From assembly GCF_000026185.1 (NCBI RefSeq), contig NC_010694.1:2604001-2668000 (forward strand): a DNA stretch of 64,000 nt. The letters run 5' to 3'. A program made the translations under genes and the position numbers. The notes beneath the pieces are model-generated. The model saw only the letters and a program-made list of their open reading frames with translations. It did not search any database and had not been told where the DNA came from. Every line of letters begins with the position of its first letter. The stretch's first letter is position 1. Of this stretch, positions 9,909 to 18,253 are shown in pieces. Source of the stretch: Erwinia tasmaniensis Et1/99. GTDB lineage: Bacteria; Pseudomonadota; Gammaproteobacteria; Enterobacterales; Enterobacteriaceae.

Positions 9909-10898
9909 TCACAAAAACATCATGAAATAGAGAAGGAAGATATTGGCGGTTAGCAGCAGCAGACCGGTGGGGATCTGAGCCTTGATCACCGCGTTTCTGT
10001 CCGGCAGCTCCAGCAGCCTGGCCGGAACGATGTTAAAATTCGCCGCCATCGGCGTCATCAGCGAGCCGCAATAACCGCAGAACATACCGACCGCCGCCAT
10101 CACCGCCGGATTGCCATGATGCTGTAGCACCAGAATGGGAATGCCGATGCCGGCGGTCACAATCGGGAAAGCGGCAAAGGCATTGCCCATAATCATGGTT
10201 AACAGCGCCATGCCCACGGCATACAGCACCACGGCGATAAAACGGTTATCCACCGCCAGATAGCTTTCCGTTAAGTGAGCAATGGCGCTCCCCACGCCCG
10301 CACTGGTGAACAGCAGCCCCAGCGTGGCCAGAATTTGCGGCAGGATAAACGCCCAGCCGATCGAGTCCAGCAGGCGGCGAGATTCCTGAAGCGACTGCGT
10401 AGGGCTTTCCCCGGTCATTTTCAGCGCGACCAGCCAGGCCAGCAGACAGCCCAGCGTCATGGAGAACAGGGTGACCAGCGTTGCATGGTTACCCGCACCG
10501 AAAACGGTCTGTTGCAGGCCGGGAATGTGGTTAAACGCCAGCACGCCAATCACGGTGACGACAGGGATCATCAGCGCCGGTAAGAACAGCAGGTTGCCGA
10601 GACGAACCGCGCTCCGTTCCCGCTGCGGCACCGATCGCTGGGAATAGCTGCCGAGCCTGACGCCCCCGCAGCCGGCAACCAGCGCCATCACCACCACACC
10701 AACGCCAACGCTGATATGCAGCGTCCGCGCGGTCATAAAATTCGTAACCCAGTCACCAATAAAGAAGGCCAGACCGTATAGCGCCCAAAATAGCCCGGTG
10801 GTCAGGCGACGCGGGTTGCGTTTATCACGCCATGACAGCAGCGCCACCGCCAGCAGGACGGTGCCCGCCAGCCAGAAAAGATAAGCCTGTTGAAACAT
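9909..10898 (-). CDS. DUF979 family membrane protein, candidate 5-oxoproline/peptide transporter subunit
   Basis: Polytopic inner-membrane protein of 329 residues with roughly nine to ten hydrophobic segments and little soluble sequence. I recognise it as the DUF979 family, which habitually sits beside DUF969. The two genes are separated by 1 bp here, so they are almost certainly translated together and probably form one complex. No biochemical function is established that I can cite. Placement between pcp and pxpA suggests transport of pyroglutamate or pyroglutamyl peptides; that is inference from context. Confidence 0.8.
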   Translation of the reverse strand: MFQQAYLFWLAGTVLLAVALLSWRDKRNPRRLTTGLFWALYGLAFFIGDWVTNFMTARTLHISVGVGVVVMALVAGCGGVRLGSYSQRSVPQRERSAVRLGNLLFLPALMIPVVTVIGVLAFNHIPGLQQTVFGAGNHATLVTLFSMTLGCLLAWLVALKMTGESPTQSLQESRRLLDSIGWAFILPQILATLGLLFTSAGVGSAIAHLTESYLAVDNRFIAVVLYAVGMALLTMIMGNAFAAFPIVTAGIGIPILVLQHHGNPAVMAAVGMFCGYCGSLMTPMAANFNIVPARLLELPDRNAVIKAQIPTGLLLLTANIFLLYFMMFL

Positions 10899-10899
10899 A

Positions 10900-11628
10900 T
10901 TACGGCTCCTCCTTCTGCTTCAGCGCGCGGGCGTTCAGGCCATGCAGCTCGCTGGCCAGGCGTTTATCCATACGATGCAGGCGCACCGCGTGGATCAGAA
11001 AAGCACAGACGGCGGTGGGAATACCCCACAGGGCAATGTGCAGCGGCTCGGTCTGTATCCCTGCCGACTCCTGCATAAAATTATGCATAAAGATGATGGC
11101 ACCGAACGCCACAAAGATATCTTCACCAAAAAACAGGCCGACATTATCCGTTGCGGCGGCCATTGCCCTCAGGCGGTAGCGTACCGCATCGGGCAGCTCG
11201 CCGTAGCGATTGCCGGCCGCGCCTTCGGCCATCGGTGCCAGCAGCGGCCGCACCATCTGGGGATGTCCGCCCAGACTGGTTAACCCCATCGCCGCGGTCA
11301 GTTCGCGTGCCAGCAGGTAAATAATCAATAACCGTCCGGCGGTGGCGCTGCGGATGCGCGCAATCCACGCCTGCGCGCGCTCTTTCAGACCGTGACGCTC
11401 CAGCAGGCCGACGATCGCCAGCGGCAGCAGCAGGATAAACGGTAAATTGCGCGTGTTGAGAAAGCCGGAACCGAGCTTTTCCAGAATATCCCCAACCGGC
11501 ATGCGTGCCGCCAGCCCGGTGATGATCCCGGCCACCACCACCACAATCACCGGATTAAAACGTAACAAGAAACCGACCACGACGGTGGCAATACCCACCA
11601 GCGGCCAGAGGTTTACGGCAGCGTCCAT
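10900..11628 (-). CDS. DUF969 family membrane protein, partner of DUF979
   Basis: Inner-membrane protein of 242 residues with about six helices, DUF969 family. I start it at ATG 11628 because AAAGGAGTT lies just upstream; the longer reading from 11658 runs through a terminator hairpin and lacks a site. Conserved-looking loops include RELTAAMGLTSLGGHPQMVRP, quoted here in part (ELTAAMGLTSLGGHPQ). It overlaps nothing and precedes DUF979 by 1 bp. It is the first gene of a DUF969-DUF979-pcp(-nei) unit, with role inferred only from neighbours. Confidence 0.8.
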   Translation of the reverse strand: MDAAVNLWPLVGIATVVVGFLLRFNPVIVVVVAGIITGLAARMPVGDILEKLGSGFLNTRNLPFILLLPLAIVGLLERHGLKERAQAWIARIRSATAGRLLIIYLLARELTAAMGLTSLGGHPQMVRPLLAPMAEGAAGNRYGELPDAVRYRLRAMAAATDNVGLFFGEDIFVAFGAIIFMHNFMQESAGIQTEPLHIALWGIPTAVCAFLIHAVRLHRMDKRLASELHGLNARALKQKEEP

Positions 11629-11644
11629 TGTAACTCCTTTATCG

Positions 11645-11671
11645 AAAAAAAGCCCCAACGCCTGTCGGGGC
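11645..11671 (-). terminator. Intrinsic terminator between pxpA and DUF969
   Basis: On the minus strand GCCCC...GGGGC (11652-11656 with 11667-11671, 10-nt loop region that can pair further) is followed by seven Ts. It lies 17 nt past the pxpA stop and 17 nt ahead of the DUF969 start, so it would cut or attenuate transcription between the two halves of the pyroglutamate cluster. Confidence 0.7.
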
Positions 11672-11687
11672 AGGTAAACAGGCGGGT

Positions 11688-12425
11688 TTAGCTGCTGCTG
11701 ACGTCGATACCTTGCAGGCTGAACGCCTGACGCAGCCGGTGGGCAAAATCGAGCGCGTGAGGGCCGTCACCGTGCAGGCAGATGCTGTCAGCCTGAACCT
11801 TCACCCACTCGCCGCTCAGACTCTGCACCTGGCCTTTTTGTACCATCGTTAGCGTCTGTCTGATGGCCTGCTCGTCGCTTTCGACCAACGCGCCGGGTTG
11901 ACCGCGTGCCACCAGCGAGCCGTCGCTCTGATAAGCACGGTCGGCAAACACCTCCTGGCGCGTGGTTAACCCATGGCGTTCTCCGGCGCGAATTGACTCA
12001 CTGTTGGCCAGCCCGACCAGTATCAGTGCAGGGTCAACGGCTCTGACAGCGAGGGCGATGGCATCGGCCAGGGCCGGATCTTTTGCCGCCTGGTTATACA
12101 ACGCGCCGTGCGGTTTGACGTGCACCAGTTTCCCTCCCTCTCCCTCAGCCAGCGCTTTCAATGCACCAACCTGGTAAACCACCTGGGCATAAAGGGTTTC
12201 TGACGGCAGATGACGGGGGCTGCGGCCAAAGTTCTCGCGATCGGCAAAGCCGGGATGCGCGCCAATCGCCACGTTGGACTCCAGCGCCCACCGTACCGAT
12301 TGCAGCATGGTCTGGGCGTCACCGGCGTGAAAACCACAGGCGATATTGGCAGACGAAACCAGCCGCAACAGCGCGCGGTCGTGCACGCATCCTTCGCCGA
12401 GATCGGCATTAAGATCGACTTTCAT
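11688..12425 (-). CDS. pxpA: PxpA, 5-oxoprolinase subunit A (LamB/YcsF family)
   Basis: One of three subunits of the prokaryotic ATP-dependent 5-oxoprolinase, which opens 5-oxoproline to glutamate. It is 245 residues (E. coli YbgL 244). The family signature [10 protein letters not shown] is at the N-terminus, followed by [11 protein letters not shown] and [10 protein letters not shown]. The start lies inside the 3' end of pxpC (17-bp overlap), which fits coupled translation of a complex. It is the last gene before an intrinsic terminator. Confidence 0.96.
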   Translation of the reverse strand: MKVDLNADLGEGCVHDRALLRLVSSANIACGFHAGDAQTMLQSVRWALESNVAIGAHPGFADRENFGRSPRHLPSETLYAQVVYQVGALKALAEGEGGKLVHVKPHGALYNQAAKDPALADAIALAVRAVDPALILVGLANSESIRAGERHGLTTRQEVFADRAYQSDGSLVARGQPGALVESDEQAIRQTLTMVQKGQVQSLSGEWVKVQADSICLHGDGPHALDFAHRLRQAFSLQGIDVSSS

Positions 12426-13347
12426 GAGCTAACCCCAGCTTTATTTGTGCCAGAGAGCGCTGCTGCTCACGTTTTGCCTGTAGCGCCTCCTCCAGCGTGC
12501 AGTGAACAAAGTGAAGCGGATCGCCCAGACGCAGCTGCGCCAGATGCCAGAGATCGGCCTCGATGACACAGGCAATACGCGGATACCCTCCGGTCGTTTG
12601 AGCATCCGCCATCAGGACTATCGGCTGCCCGCCCGGCGGCACCTGTACCACGCCGGGTATCAGACCATGCGACAGCATATCGCGCGTGGCGTCGCGGCGC
12701 AGTTGGCGTCCCTGCAGGCGATATCCCATACGATTACTTTGTGGATTAAGCCGCCAGGGCGTGCGCCAGAACGTTTCCCGGCTCTCTGCGTTGAATTCGT
12801 GATATTCAGGACCGGGTATGGCGCGCACCCGGTTGCCCCAGGGCAGCTGGCGCACGCCGACAGGCTGATGAAACTCACGTTCGGGCCTGCCGAGCGGTAC
12901 GCGATCGCCGTCCTGAAGCCTGCGCCCGGCGAGCCCACCAAACCCGGCTTTTAAATCGGTGCTGGCAGATCCCATCACCTCCCTGATGCTGTAGCCGCCG
13001 TCGATCGCCAGATAGCTGCGCATTCCGCGCTGGGGCAAACCCAGCGTGAGCCGCTGCCCTTTTCTCACCGCGCAGCGCCATCCGGTCCAGACTGCTTTAC
13101 CGTCCAGCTCGGCCTGGCAGCCGGTGCCCGTCAGCGCTATCCAGCCATCGCGCTCAAACTCGGCGCAAAAACCGCCCAGCGTGATTTCCAGCACCGCGCT
13201 GTCAGGGGCGTTACCCACCAGCATATTGGCGGTTTGCGCTGCCGGATGGTCAAGTACGCCACACAGGCTAACGCCAAACTGGCGCCAGCCCGTGCGGCCC
13301 GCGTCCTGGATACTGCTGCCGATCCCGGCGCGGATAATGTTCAGCAT
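12409..13347 (-). CDS. pxpC: PxpC, 5-oxoprolinase subunit C (allophanate-hydrolase C-like)
   Basis: Forms a subcomplex with PxpB; works with PxpA to hydrolyse 5-oxoproline using ATP. The start is ATG 13347 ([18 protein letters not shown]), preceded by GAAGGAGG, giving 312 residues against about 310 in E. coli; the longer ORF reading from 13458 is an overlap artefact. Family features include [13 protein letters not shown] and [14 protein letters not shown] near the C-terminus. It overlaps pxpB by 7 bp and pxpA by 17 bp. Confidence 0.95.
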   Translation of the reverse strand: MLNIIRAGIGSSIQDAGRTGWRQFGVSLCGVLDHPAAQTANMLVGNAPDSAVLEITLGGFCAEFERDGWIALTGTGCQAELDGKAVWTGWRCAVRKGQRLTLGLPQRGMRSYLAIDGGYSIREVMGSASTDLKAGFGGLAGRRLQDGDRVPLGRPEREFHQPVGVRQLPWGNRVRAIPGPEYHEFNAESRETFWRTPWRLNPQSNRMGYRLQGRQLRRDATRDMLSHGLIPGVVQVPPGGQPIVLMADAQTTGGYPRIACVIEADLWHLAQLRLGDPLHFVHCTLEEALQAKREQQRSLAQIKLGLAHESRS

Positions 13348-13997
13348 ATGCCCTCCTTCTGCGGCACAAAACGCACGCGATCGCCGGGGCGCAACAGCAC
13401 CGGAGGCTCCTGTGCTGGCGTGAACAGCGGGGTCTTCGTCTGCCCGATGAGCTGCCATCCGCCGGGCGCGTCCACCGGATACACCCCGGTCTGACTGCCG
13501 CCAATCCCGACGGAGCCGGCAGGCACCCGTACGCGCGGCTCGGCGCGGCGCGGCGTGTGCAGCCGCTGATCTAAGCCTCCGAGATAGGGGAAACCCGGCT
13601 GGAAACCAATAAAGTAAACCACGTAATCCATCGCGGCGTGGCAGGCCACAACCTGAGATGCGCTCATGTCGGAGTGACGCGCCACCTCGTCCAGATCCGG
13701 GCCGTAATGGCCGCCGTAGATCACCGGAATATCGATCGTGCGCGACGCCAGCTCCAGCGCTTCACTTTCTGCCCAGTGCTGCTGTAGCCACTCGACGGCC
13801 GACTGCGCATCTTGCTGTGGGTCGCGCAGCAGGACGGTAATATTGTTCATGCCGGGGATAATTTCGAGGGCTTCACGGCAATCTCGCAGACATTGCGCCA
13901 ATCCCCAGATCCGTTGCTGGCTGGCAAGCGATATTGGAGGGTCTAACTCCAGTACCACCGCGCGTTCACCCAGCAGGTAACAACGTGCTTGTTGCAA
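13341..13997 (-). CDS. pxpB: PxpB, 5-oxoprolinase subunit B (KipI-like)
   Basis: Partner of PxpC in 5-oxoprolinase, 218 residues as in E. coli YbgJ. The initiation codon is TTG at 13997 with GGAGG 6 nt upstream; no in-frame ATG would keep the conserved N-terminus [18 protein letters not shown]. Conserved blocks are [19 protein letters not shown] and [18 protein letters not shown]. It is the first gene of pxpBCA and has a candidate promoter of its own upstream. Confidence 0.95.
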   Translation of the reverse strand: MQQARCYLLGERAVVLELDPPISLASQQRIWGLAQCLRDCREALEIIPGMNNITVLLRDPQQDAQSAVEWLQQHWAESEALELASRTIDIPVIYGGHYGPDLDEVARHSDMSASQVVACHAAMDYVVYFIGFQPGFPYLGGLDQRLHTPRRAEPRVRVPAGSVGIGGSQTGVYPVDAPGGWQLIGQTKTPLFTPAQEPPVLLRPGDRVRFVPQKEGIC

Positions 13998-14033
13998 AAG
14001 AGGCCTCCTGAACAGATATCATTTAATCAGGTA

Positions 14034-14062
14034 GTTATGCGAAATTGTACCGGTGCTGTCAA
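14034..14062 (-). promoter_or_regulatory. Candidate pxpBCA promoter
   Basis: Minus-strand TTGACA (14057-14062) with a 17-bp spacer to CATAAC (14034-14039). This gives a start site about 30 nt ahead of the pxpB TTG codon. The -35 is perfect and the -10 is weak. It lies just past the ybgI-pxpB hairpin, consistent with a separate pxp transcription unit. Confidence 0.5.
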
Positions 14063-14095
14063 CCACCCGCCTTGTCGTTGCGGCCAGGCGGGTGG
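14063..14095 (-). terminator. Hairpin after ybgI (possible terminator without U-tract)
   Basis: Perfect 10-bp stem CCACCCGCCT (14063-14072) / AGGCGGGTGG (14086-14095) about 26 nt past the ybgI stop. No run of T follows on either strand, so termination is uncertain; it could be a Rho-related or mRNA-stabilising hairpin. Confidence 0.4.
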
Positions 14096-14120
14096 TGAAA
14101 GAAGGGAGTTTTAGCCGGGA

Positions 14121-14864
14121 TCAGGCAGGGTTATCGATATCAACAAAAGTCACATCCAGTCCGTGCTGCGCGGCCAGCCAATCACCCAGCGCTTTGATGC
14201 CACCACGCTCGGTGGCGTGATGCCCGGCCGCAAAGAAGTGAAGCCCCTGCTCACGGGCGCTGTGTATCGTCTGCTCCGAGACTTCACCGGTGATAAAAGC
14301 ATCAACGCCGAAAGCGGCCGCCGCGTCAATAAAGCCCTGACCGCCGCCGCTGCACCAGGCCACGCGTTTGATCACCGCCGGGGCATTATCGCCACAGTGC
14401 AACGGTTCGCGCCCCAGCGTCTGGCTGATACGCTGCGTCAGCTCTGCTGCACTCAGCGGCTGCGTGAATTCCCCCCAGGGAACCAGCGGTAACACCTCCC
14501 CCTTCACCTCAATGCCAAACAGCGCTGCCAGCGTGGCGTTATTCCCTAACTGCGGATGCGCATCCAGCGGCAGGTGCCAGCCAAACAGATTAATATCGTT
14601 CGCCAACAGGGTCTTGAGGCGCTGTCGTTTCATGCCCTTAATCGCCACCGCTTCATTTTTCCAGAAGTAGCCATGATGAACCAGCACCGCATCCGCCTGG
14701 CGGCGTACGGCCTCGTCCAGCAGCGCCTGACAGGCGGTGACGCCGGTGATCACTTTTTTAATGTCGCTGCGCCCTTCAACCTGTAGCCCGTTCGGCGCGT
14801 AGTCGCTAAAGTTCGCGCTGTTAAGAAGCTGGTTAACCCGCTGTTCGAGTTCAGTATTTTGCAT
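14121..14864 (-). CDS. ybgI: YbgI, NIF3-family protein (GTP cyclohydrolase type 2-like fold)
   Basis: Conserved dinuclear-metal protein of 247 residues, same length as E. coli YbgI. Metal-ligand histidines are visible in VLVHHGYFW and AGHHATERGG, with DAHPQLGNN between. The family is annotated as a homologue of GTP cyclohydrolase I type 2; its real reaction is unsettled, and E. coli mutants have been linked to radiation sensitivity. It starts 2 bp after the phrB stop, so it belongs to the ybgA-phrB-ybgI unit. E. coli has the dtpD transporter between these genes; it is absent here. Confidence 0.92.
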   Translation of the reverse strand: MQNTELEQRVNQLLNSANFSDYAPNGLQVEGRSDIKKVITGVTACQALLDEAVRRQADAVLVHHGYFWKNEAVAIKGMKRQRLKTLLANDINLFGWHLPLDAHPQLGNNATLAALFGIEVKGEVLPLVPWGEFTQPLSAAELTQRISQTLGREPLHCGDNAPAVIKRVAWCSGGGQGFIDAAAAFGVDAFITGEVSEQTIHSAREQGLHFFAAGHHATERGGIKALGDWLAAQHGLDVTFVDIDNPA

Positions 14865-14866
14865 TA

Positions 14867-16300
14867 TCAGTCCCGTTTTTTTCTCGCCGCCTCAAAAGCA
14901 TCCAGCGTTTGCTGGCGTGCCTGCTTATGATCCACTAACGGCTGCGGATAATCGAGCGTTTGCTGATTTTTCCGTGCCCACTGGTGCGGCTGATGAATAT
15001 ATTCCGCCGGAACGTCACGCAACTCGGGTAGCCACCGGCGGATAAACTCGCCGTCTTTATCGAAACGCTCCCCCTGGGTAGTGGGGTTGAAAATGCGGAA
15101 ATAAGGCGCGGCGTCGGTTCCGGTCGAGGCCGCCCACTGCCAGCCGCCGTTATTTGCAGCAAGGTCACCGTCCAGCAGTTGCGACATAAAATAGCGCTCG
15201 CCTTCACGCCAGTCGACAAGCAGGTCTTTCACCAGGAAACTGGCGGTGATCATGCGCAAACGATTATGCATCCAGCCCAGGCTGTTAAGCTGGCGCATCG
15301 CCGCATCAACGATGGGATAGCCGGTTTTACCCTGCTGCCAGGCGGTAAGATGCTGTGGCGCTTCGCGCCATTTCACGTTTCGGGTCCAGCGGGTAAACGG
15401 CTGATGGCGGCACAGTGCGGGAAAGGCCACCAGTAAATGACGGTAAAATTCACGCCAGATAAGCTCGTTAAGCCAGACAAAAACCCTGGCGTCTTCCAGC
15501 GCGCCCGAATGCTGTTTCAGCAGGCGATGCAGACACTGGCGCGGTGACAGCACGCCGGTGGCAAGGTAAACCGACAGGCGGCTGGTGCCATCGCTGGCCG
15601 GCAGATCGCGCTTGTCCGGATAGTCGGTGACCGCCTGCTGACAGAACTCACGCAGCCGGGCAATCGCCGCCTTTTCGCCGCTTGGGAACAGGCTGGGATC
15701 AATGTCTTCACGCGGATAGTTAAACGGCTCCAGAGGATCGGCTCCCGCTTCAATCGCTCCGCCCTGCCGTACGTCGGGTGCCGGCAGGCATTCAGGCAGC
15801 CCCTGCTGCAGGCGTTTGACGAAGGCTTTACTGAACGGCGTGAAGACCTTGTACATTTCACGATTACCGGTCAATACGCTGCCGGGCGGCAGCAGCAGGC
15901 TGTCATCAAAGCCCTGGGCCACCACGTCGTCTTCAAAAAGCGCCTGCTCCATCGCCGCATCACGCTGCCGTTCGTTGACTTCGTACTGATAGTTATAAAA
16001 CAGGCGGTCAACGCGGTGTTCGCGACAGAAGGCCTGTAACAGCGGCACGCTGGCGTCAAAGTCATCGCATTGCGCAACGTGCAGAGCAATCCCCTTTGCC
16101 GCCAGCGACTGCTGAACATCCTGCAAACTTTGCCAGATAAACTCCGCCTGCTTCGGTGCCATATGGTGCGCGCGCCACTGCTCCGGCGTGGCAATAAATA
16201 GCGCGATGACCTTAGCCTGCTGAGAACGGCAGGCGGCATACAGGGCATGGTTATCATTGATGCGCAAATCGTTGCGCAGCCAGACCAGATGAGTTGTCAT
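14867..16300 (-). CDS. phrB: PhrB, CPD photolyase
   Basis: Light-driven repair of cyclobutane pyrimidine dimers, using FADH- and an antenna folate. It is 477 residues (E. coli 472). The N-terminal Rossmann antenna domain starts TTHLVWLRNDLRINDNHAL. The C-terminal FAD domain has the signatures TGYPIVDAAMRQL, NNGGWQWAASTGTDA and YFRIFNPTTQGERFD. CAGGGAGC precedes the ATG. It follows the ybgA gene by 15 bp and precedes ybgI by 2 bp. Confidence 0.97.
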   Translation of the reverse strand: MTTHLVWLRNDLRINDNHALYAACRSQQAKVIALFIATPEQWRAHHMAPKQAEFIWQSLQDVQQSLAAKGIALHVAQCDDFDASVPLLQAFCREHRVDRLFYNYQYEVNERQRDAAMEQALFEDDVVAQGFDDSLLLPPGSVLTGNREMYKVFTPFSKAFVKRLQQGLPECLPAPDVRQGGAIEAGADPLEPFNYPREDIDPSLFPSGEKAAIARLREFCQQAVTDYPDKRDLPASDGTSRLSVYLATGVLSPRQCLHRLLKQHSGALEDARVFVWLNELIWREFYRHLLVAFPALCRHQPFTRWTRNVKWREAPQHLTAWQQGKTGYPIVDAAMRQLNSLGWMHNRLRMITASFLVKDLLVDWREGERYFMSQLLDGDLAANNGGWQWAASTGTDAAPYFRIFNPTTQGERFDKDGEFIRRWLPELRDVPAEYIHQPHQWARKNQQTLDYPQPLVDHKQARQQTLDAFEAARKKRD

Positions 16301-16315
16301 AAAAGCTCCCTGAAA

Positions 16316-17272
16316 TTAATGTCCGTAGCGCAGGCGCAGCGCTTCCGGGTAAGGCGCGAAATAGCGCTGCCCGGCCAGCCACGGGTGTGGGAATTCCGTC
16401 ATATAGTGTTTCAGCAGGGTTATCGGCGCCAGCAGCGGCAGCAGCCCCTGACGATAGTCGTCTATCACGCCTGCCAGTTCCTGACGCTGTGCGGAAGTCA
16501 GCTCACGGCGAAAGTAGCCCTGAACATGCATCAGCACGTTCGTGTGGTTAGTGCGCGTTGCCGGCTGCTGCATCAGATCCATCAGCCGCTGCCGGTACTC
16601 GTGGGCAAACGCCTCAAGCGACGCCCACTGGTCCATTTTGGCAACGAAAGGCCCGATCTGGCGATAAGCAGGCTGAGAGTGGGCCAGCAGCAGCAGTTTG
16701 TATTGGGTATGGAACGCCATGAGTTTGGCGCGCGTCAGCCCGGCGCGCCACAGCTGATTGAACTCGTGCAGGGCATAAACACGTGCGACAAAATTCTCAC
16801 GCAGCAGCGGGTCGTGGAGGCGGCCATCCTCTTCCACCGGTAGCCACGGCATTTTCTCCATCAGTTCGCGGGTAAATACTCCGGTTCCGGCCTTGCGATT
16901 ATTATTGTTGTCAGGCTGATAGATACGCACCCTTTCCATGCCACAGCTGGGGGATTTAGCGCAGACAATATAGCCGCAGAGATGATGTAATTGGCTCACT
17001 TTTTGTTCTGAGAACGCCTGCATCTTTTCCGTGACGGGCAGATCGTTGCCGTTGCTGAAACAGAGCGATATCTCGCCCTGCGCCGCTTCGGTCAAGCGCA
17101 GCGCGGGGCGCGGAGTGGGCAGTCCGATCGCCATCTCCGGGCATACGGGCTCGTAACGAAGAAAAGGGGCCAGCTGCTGTGCGGCAAATTCACTGCGTTT
17201 ATGTCCACCGTCAAAGCGCACGCGCTCGCCCAGCAGACAGGCGCTGATACCAACCGGAATTTTTTTATCCAT
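16316..17272 (-). CDS. DUF523 (TudS-like desulfidase) + DUF1722 two-domain protein, RudS-like
   Basis: It is 318 residues, much longer than E. coli YbgA (about 169 residues, DUF1722 only). Residues 1 to about 150 are a DUF523/TudS domain. It keeps three cysteines at the expected [4Fe-4S] positions: Cys12 in ISACLLGERVRFDGG, Cys44 in EPVCPEMAIG (Glu46 two residues on), and Cys110 in AKSPSCGMERV. Residues about 190 to 305 are DUF1722 (LMAFHTQYKLLLLAHS, HVQGYF). TudS removes sulfur from thiouracil, and the TudS-DUF1722 fusion RudS is reported to convert 4-thiouridine in tRNA to uridine. The same role here is inference. It heads the operon with phrB, 15 bp away. Confidence 0.82.
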   Translation of the reverse strand: MDKKIPVGISACLLGERVRFDGGHKRSEFAAQQLAPFLRYEPVCPEMAIGLPTPRPALRLTEAAQGEISLCFSNGNDLPVTEKMQAFSEQKVSQLHHLCGYIVCAKSPSCGMERVRIYQPDNNNNRKAGTGVFTRELMEKMPWLPVEEDGRLHDPLLRENFVARVYALHEFNQLWRAGLTRAKLMAFHTQYKLLLLAHSQPAYRQIGPFVAKMDQWASLEAFAHEYRQRLMDLMQQPATRTNHTNVLMHVQGYFRRELTSAQRQELAGVIDDYRQGLLPLLAPITLLKHYMTEFPHPWLAGQRYFAPYPEALRLRYGH

Positions 17273-17294
17273 AGTTATACAACCTCAAAAAACC

Positions 17295-17337
17295 TGTACA
17301 CATTTAAGTGTAGCTTAAAATCCTACTTCCCTGGCAA
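17295..17337 (-). promoter_or_regulatory. Candidate promoter and palindrome upstream of the ybgA-phrB-ybgI unit
   Basis: Minus strand TTGCCA (17332-17337) and TACACT (17307-17312), spacer 19 bp, which is longer than ideal. The -10 falls inside an inverted repeat TACAC-N6-GTGTA at 17297-17312, preceded by TGT so that one side reads TGTACA. The palindrome could be an operator. It does not match CTGT-N8-ACAG of LexA. Confidence 0.35.
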
Positions 17338-17521
17338 AAATATCCCCCCCTGAAGCCGATCCCTCCGCTTTGGTCCGGTTTGGGGTCAAGGTATGGCCAG
17401 ATAACGCCGTTCCCCCCGGCACCACTCGGGCGGATGAATATCACAGACGCACTCCTCTTTTTTTTGCTAGATTAGGCCGGGTATGCGCTACGCAGCGATG
17501 AAAATTGATTGTCGAGGTTGT

Positions 17522-18202
17522 GTGACCACCATTCTGATTGTTGAAGATGAAAAAGAGATCCGCCATTTTTTGCGCGTCGCGCTGGAGGGCGAAGGCTTTC
17601 GCATTGTCGATGCGGAAACCCTGAAGCGTGGCCTGATTGAAGCCGCAACGCGCAAGCCGCAGCTGGTGATCCTCGACTTAGGATTGCCAGACGGCGACGG
17701 CAGCCAGTTTATCCGCGAAATTCGCCAGTGGAGTACGATACCCGTGATTGTCCTCTCGGCGCGTAGCGATGAGCAGGATAAGATCGCCGCGCTGGATGCC
17801 GGTGCCGATGACTTCCTGACGAAGCCTTTTGGCGTGGGTGAGCTGCTGGCAAGAGTCCGGGTTGCGTTACGCCATCACCCGCAGAACGGGGAGAGCGGGC
17901 AGGCTCAGATCGGTTTCGGCAGCGTTAGCGTTGATATCGCGGCCCACCGCGTCACGCGCAACGGTGAGGCCCTGCACCTGACGCCCACGGAGTTTCGCCT
18001 GTTGGTCAGCCTGCTGAACCATCCCGGTAAAGTCATGACTCAACGCCAGCTACTGATGCTGGTATGGGGACCCAATGCGGTTGAACATCACCATTATCTG
18101 CGTATTTATATGGGCCACCTGCGGCAAAAGTTGGAACAGGATCCGGCACGTCCCCAGCATCTTCTGACCGAAATCGGGGTTGGCTATCGCTTTATGCCAT
18201 AA
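17522..18202 (+). CDS. kdpE: KdpE, OmpR-family response regulator (orphan)
   Basis: It is 226 residues with a receiver domain (ILIVEDEKEIR; phosphorylated Asp52 in VILDLGLPDGDG; KPFGVGEL) and an OmpR-type winged helix (HLTPTEFRLL, HYLRIYMGHLRQKLEQDPA). The match to E. coli KdpE, activator of the kdpFABC potassium pump, is strong. The start is GTG 17522 with GAGG just upstream; the upstream ATG at 17483 adds a non-conserved tail. There is no kdpD sensor or kdpABC gene beside it: ybgA and pgm flank it. Intact key residues argue for continued function, perhaps with a kinase elsewhere. Confidence 0.9.
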   Translation: MTTILIVEDEKEIRHFLRVALEGEGFRIVDAETLKRGLIEAATRKPQLVILDLGLPDGDGSQFIREIRQWSTIPVIVLSARSDEQDKIAALDAGADDFLTKPFGVGELLARVRVALRHHPQNGESGQAQIGFGSVSVDIAAHRVTRNGEALHLTPTEFRLLVSLLNHPGKVMTQRQLLMLVWGPNAVEHHHYLRIYMGHLRQKLEQDPARPQHLLTEIGVGYRFMP

Positions 18203-18240
18203 AAAAAGGGCATTCACCCTGGGTGAACGCCCCTTTTTTA
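18201..18240. terminator. Bidirectional terminator between kdpE and pgm
   Basis: AAAAAAAGGGC-A-TTCACC / GGTGAA-C-GCCCC-TTTTTT: a 10-bp stem with one mismatch (18208-18232) flanked by A7 on one side and T6 on the other, so it can work on both strands. It starts directly at the kdpE stop. Confidence 0.9.
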
Positions 18241-18253
18241 CAACCTGTCAGAG

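Noticed and set aside
13998..14062. Strong terminator after ybgI
   Set aside because: The stem is perfect but no T run follows on the minus strand; kept only as a low-confidence hairpin.
17273..17521. Remnant of kdpD upstream of kdpE
   Set aside because: No frame resembled the KdpD C-terminus, and the sequence has no clear coding signal.
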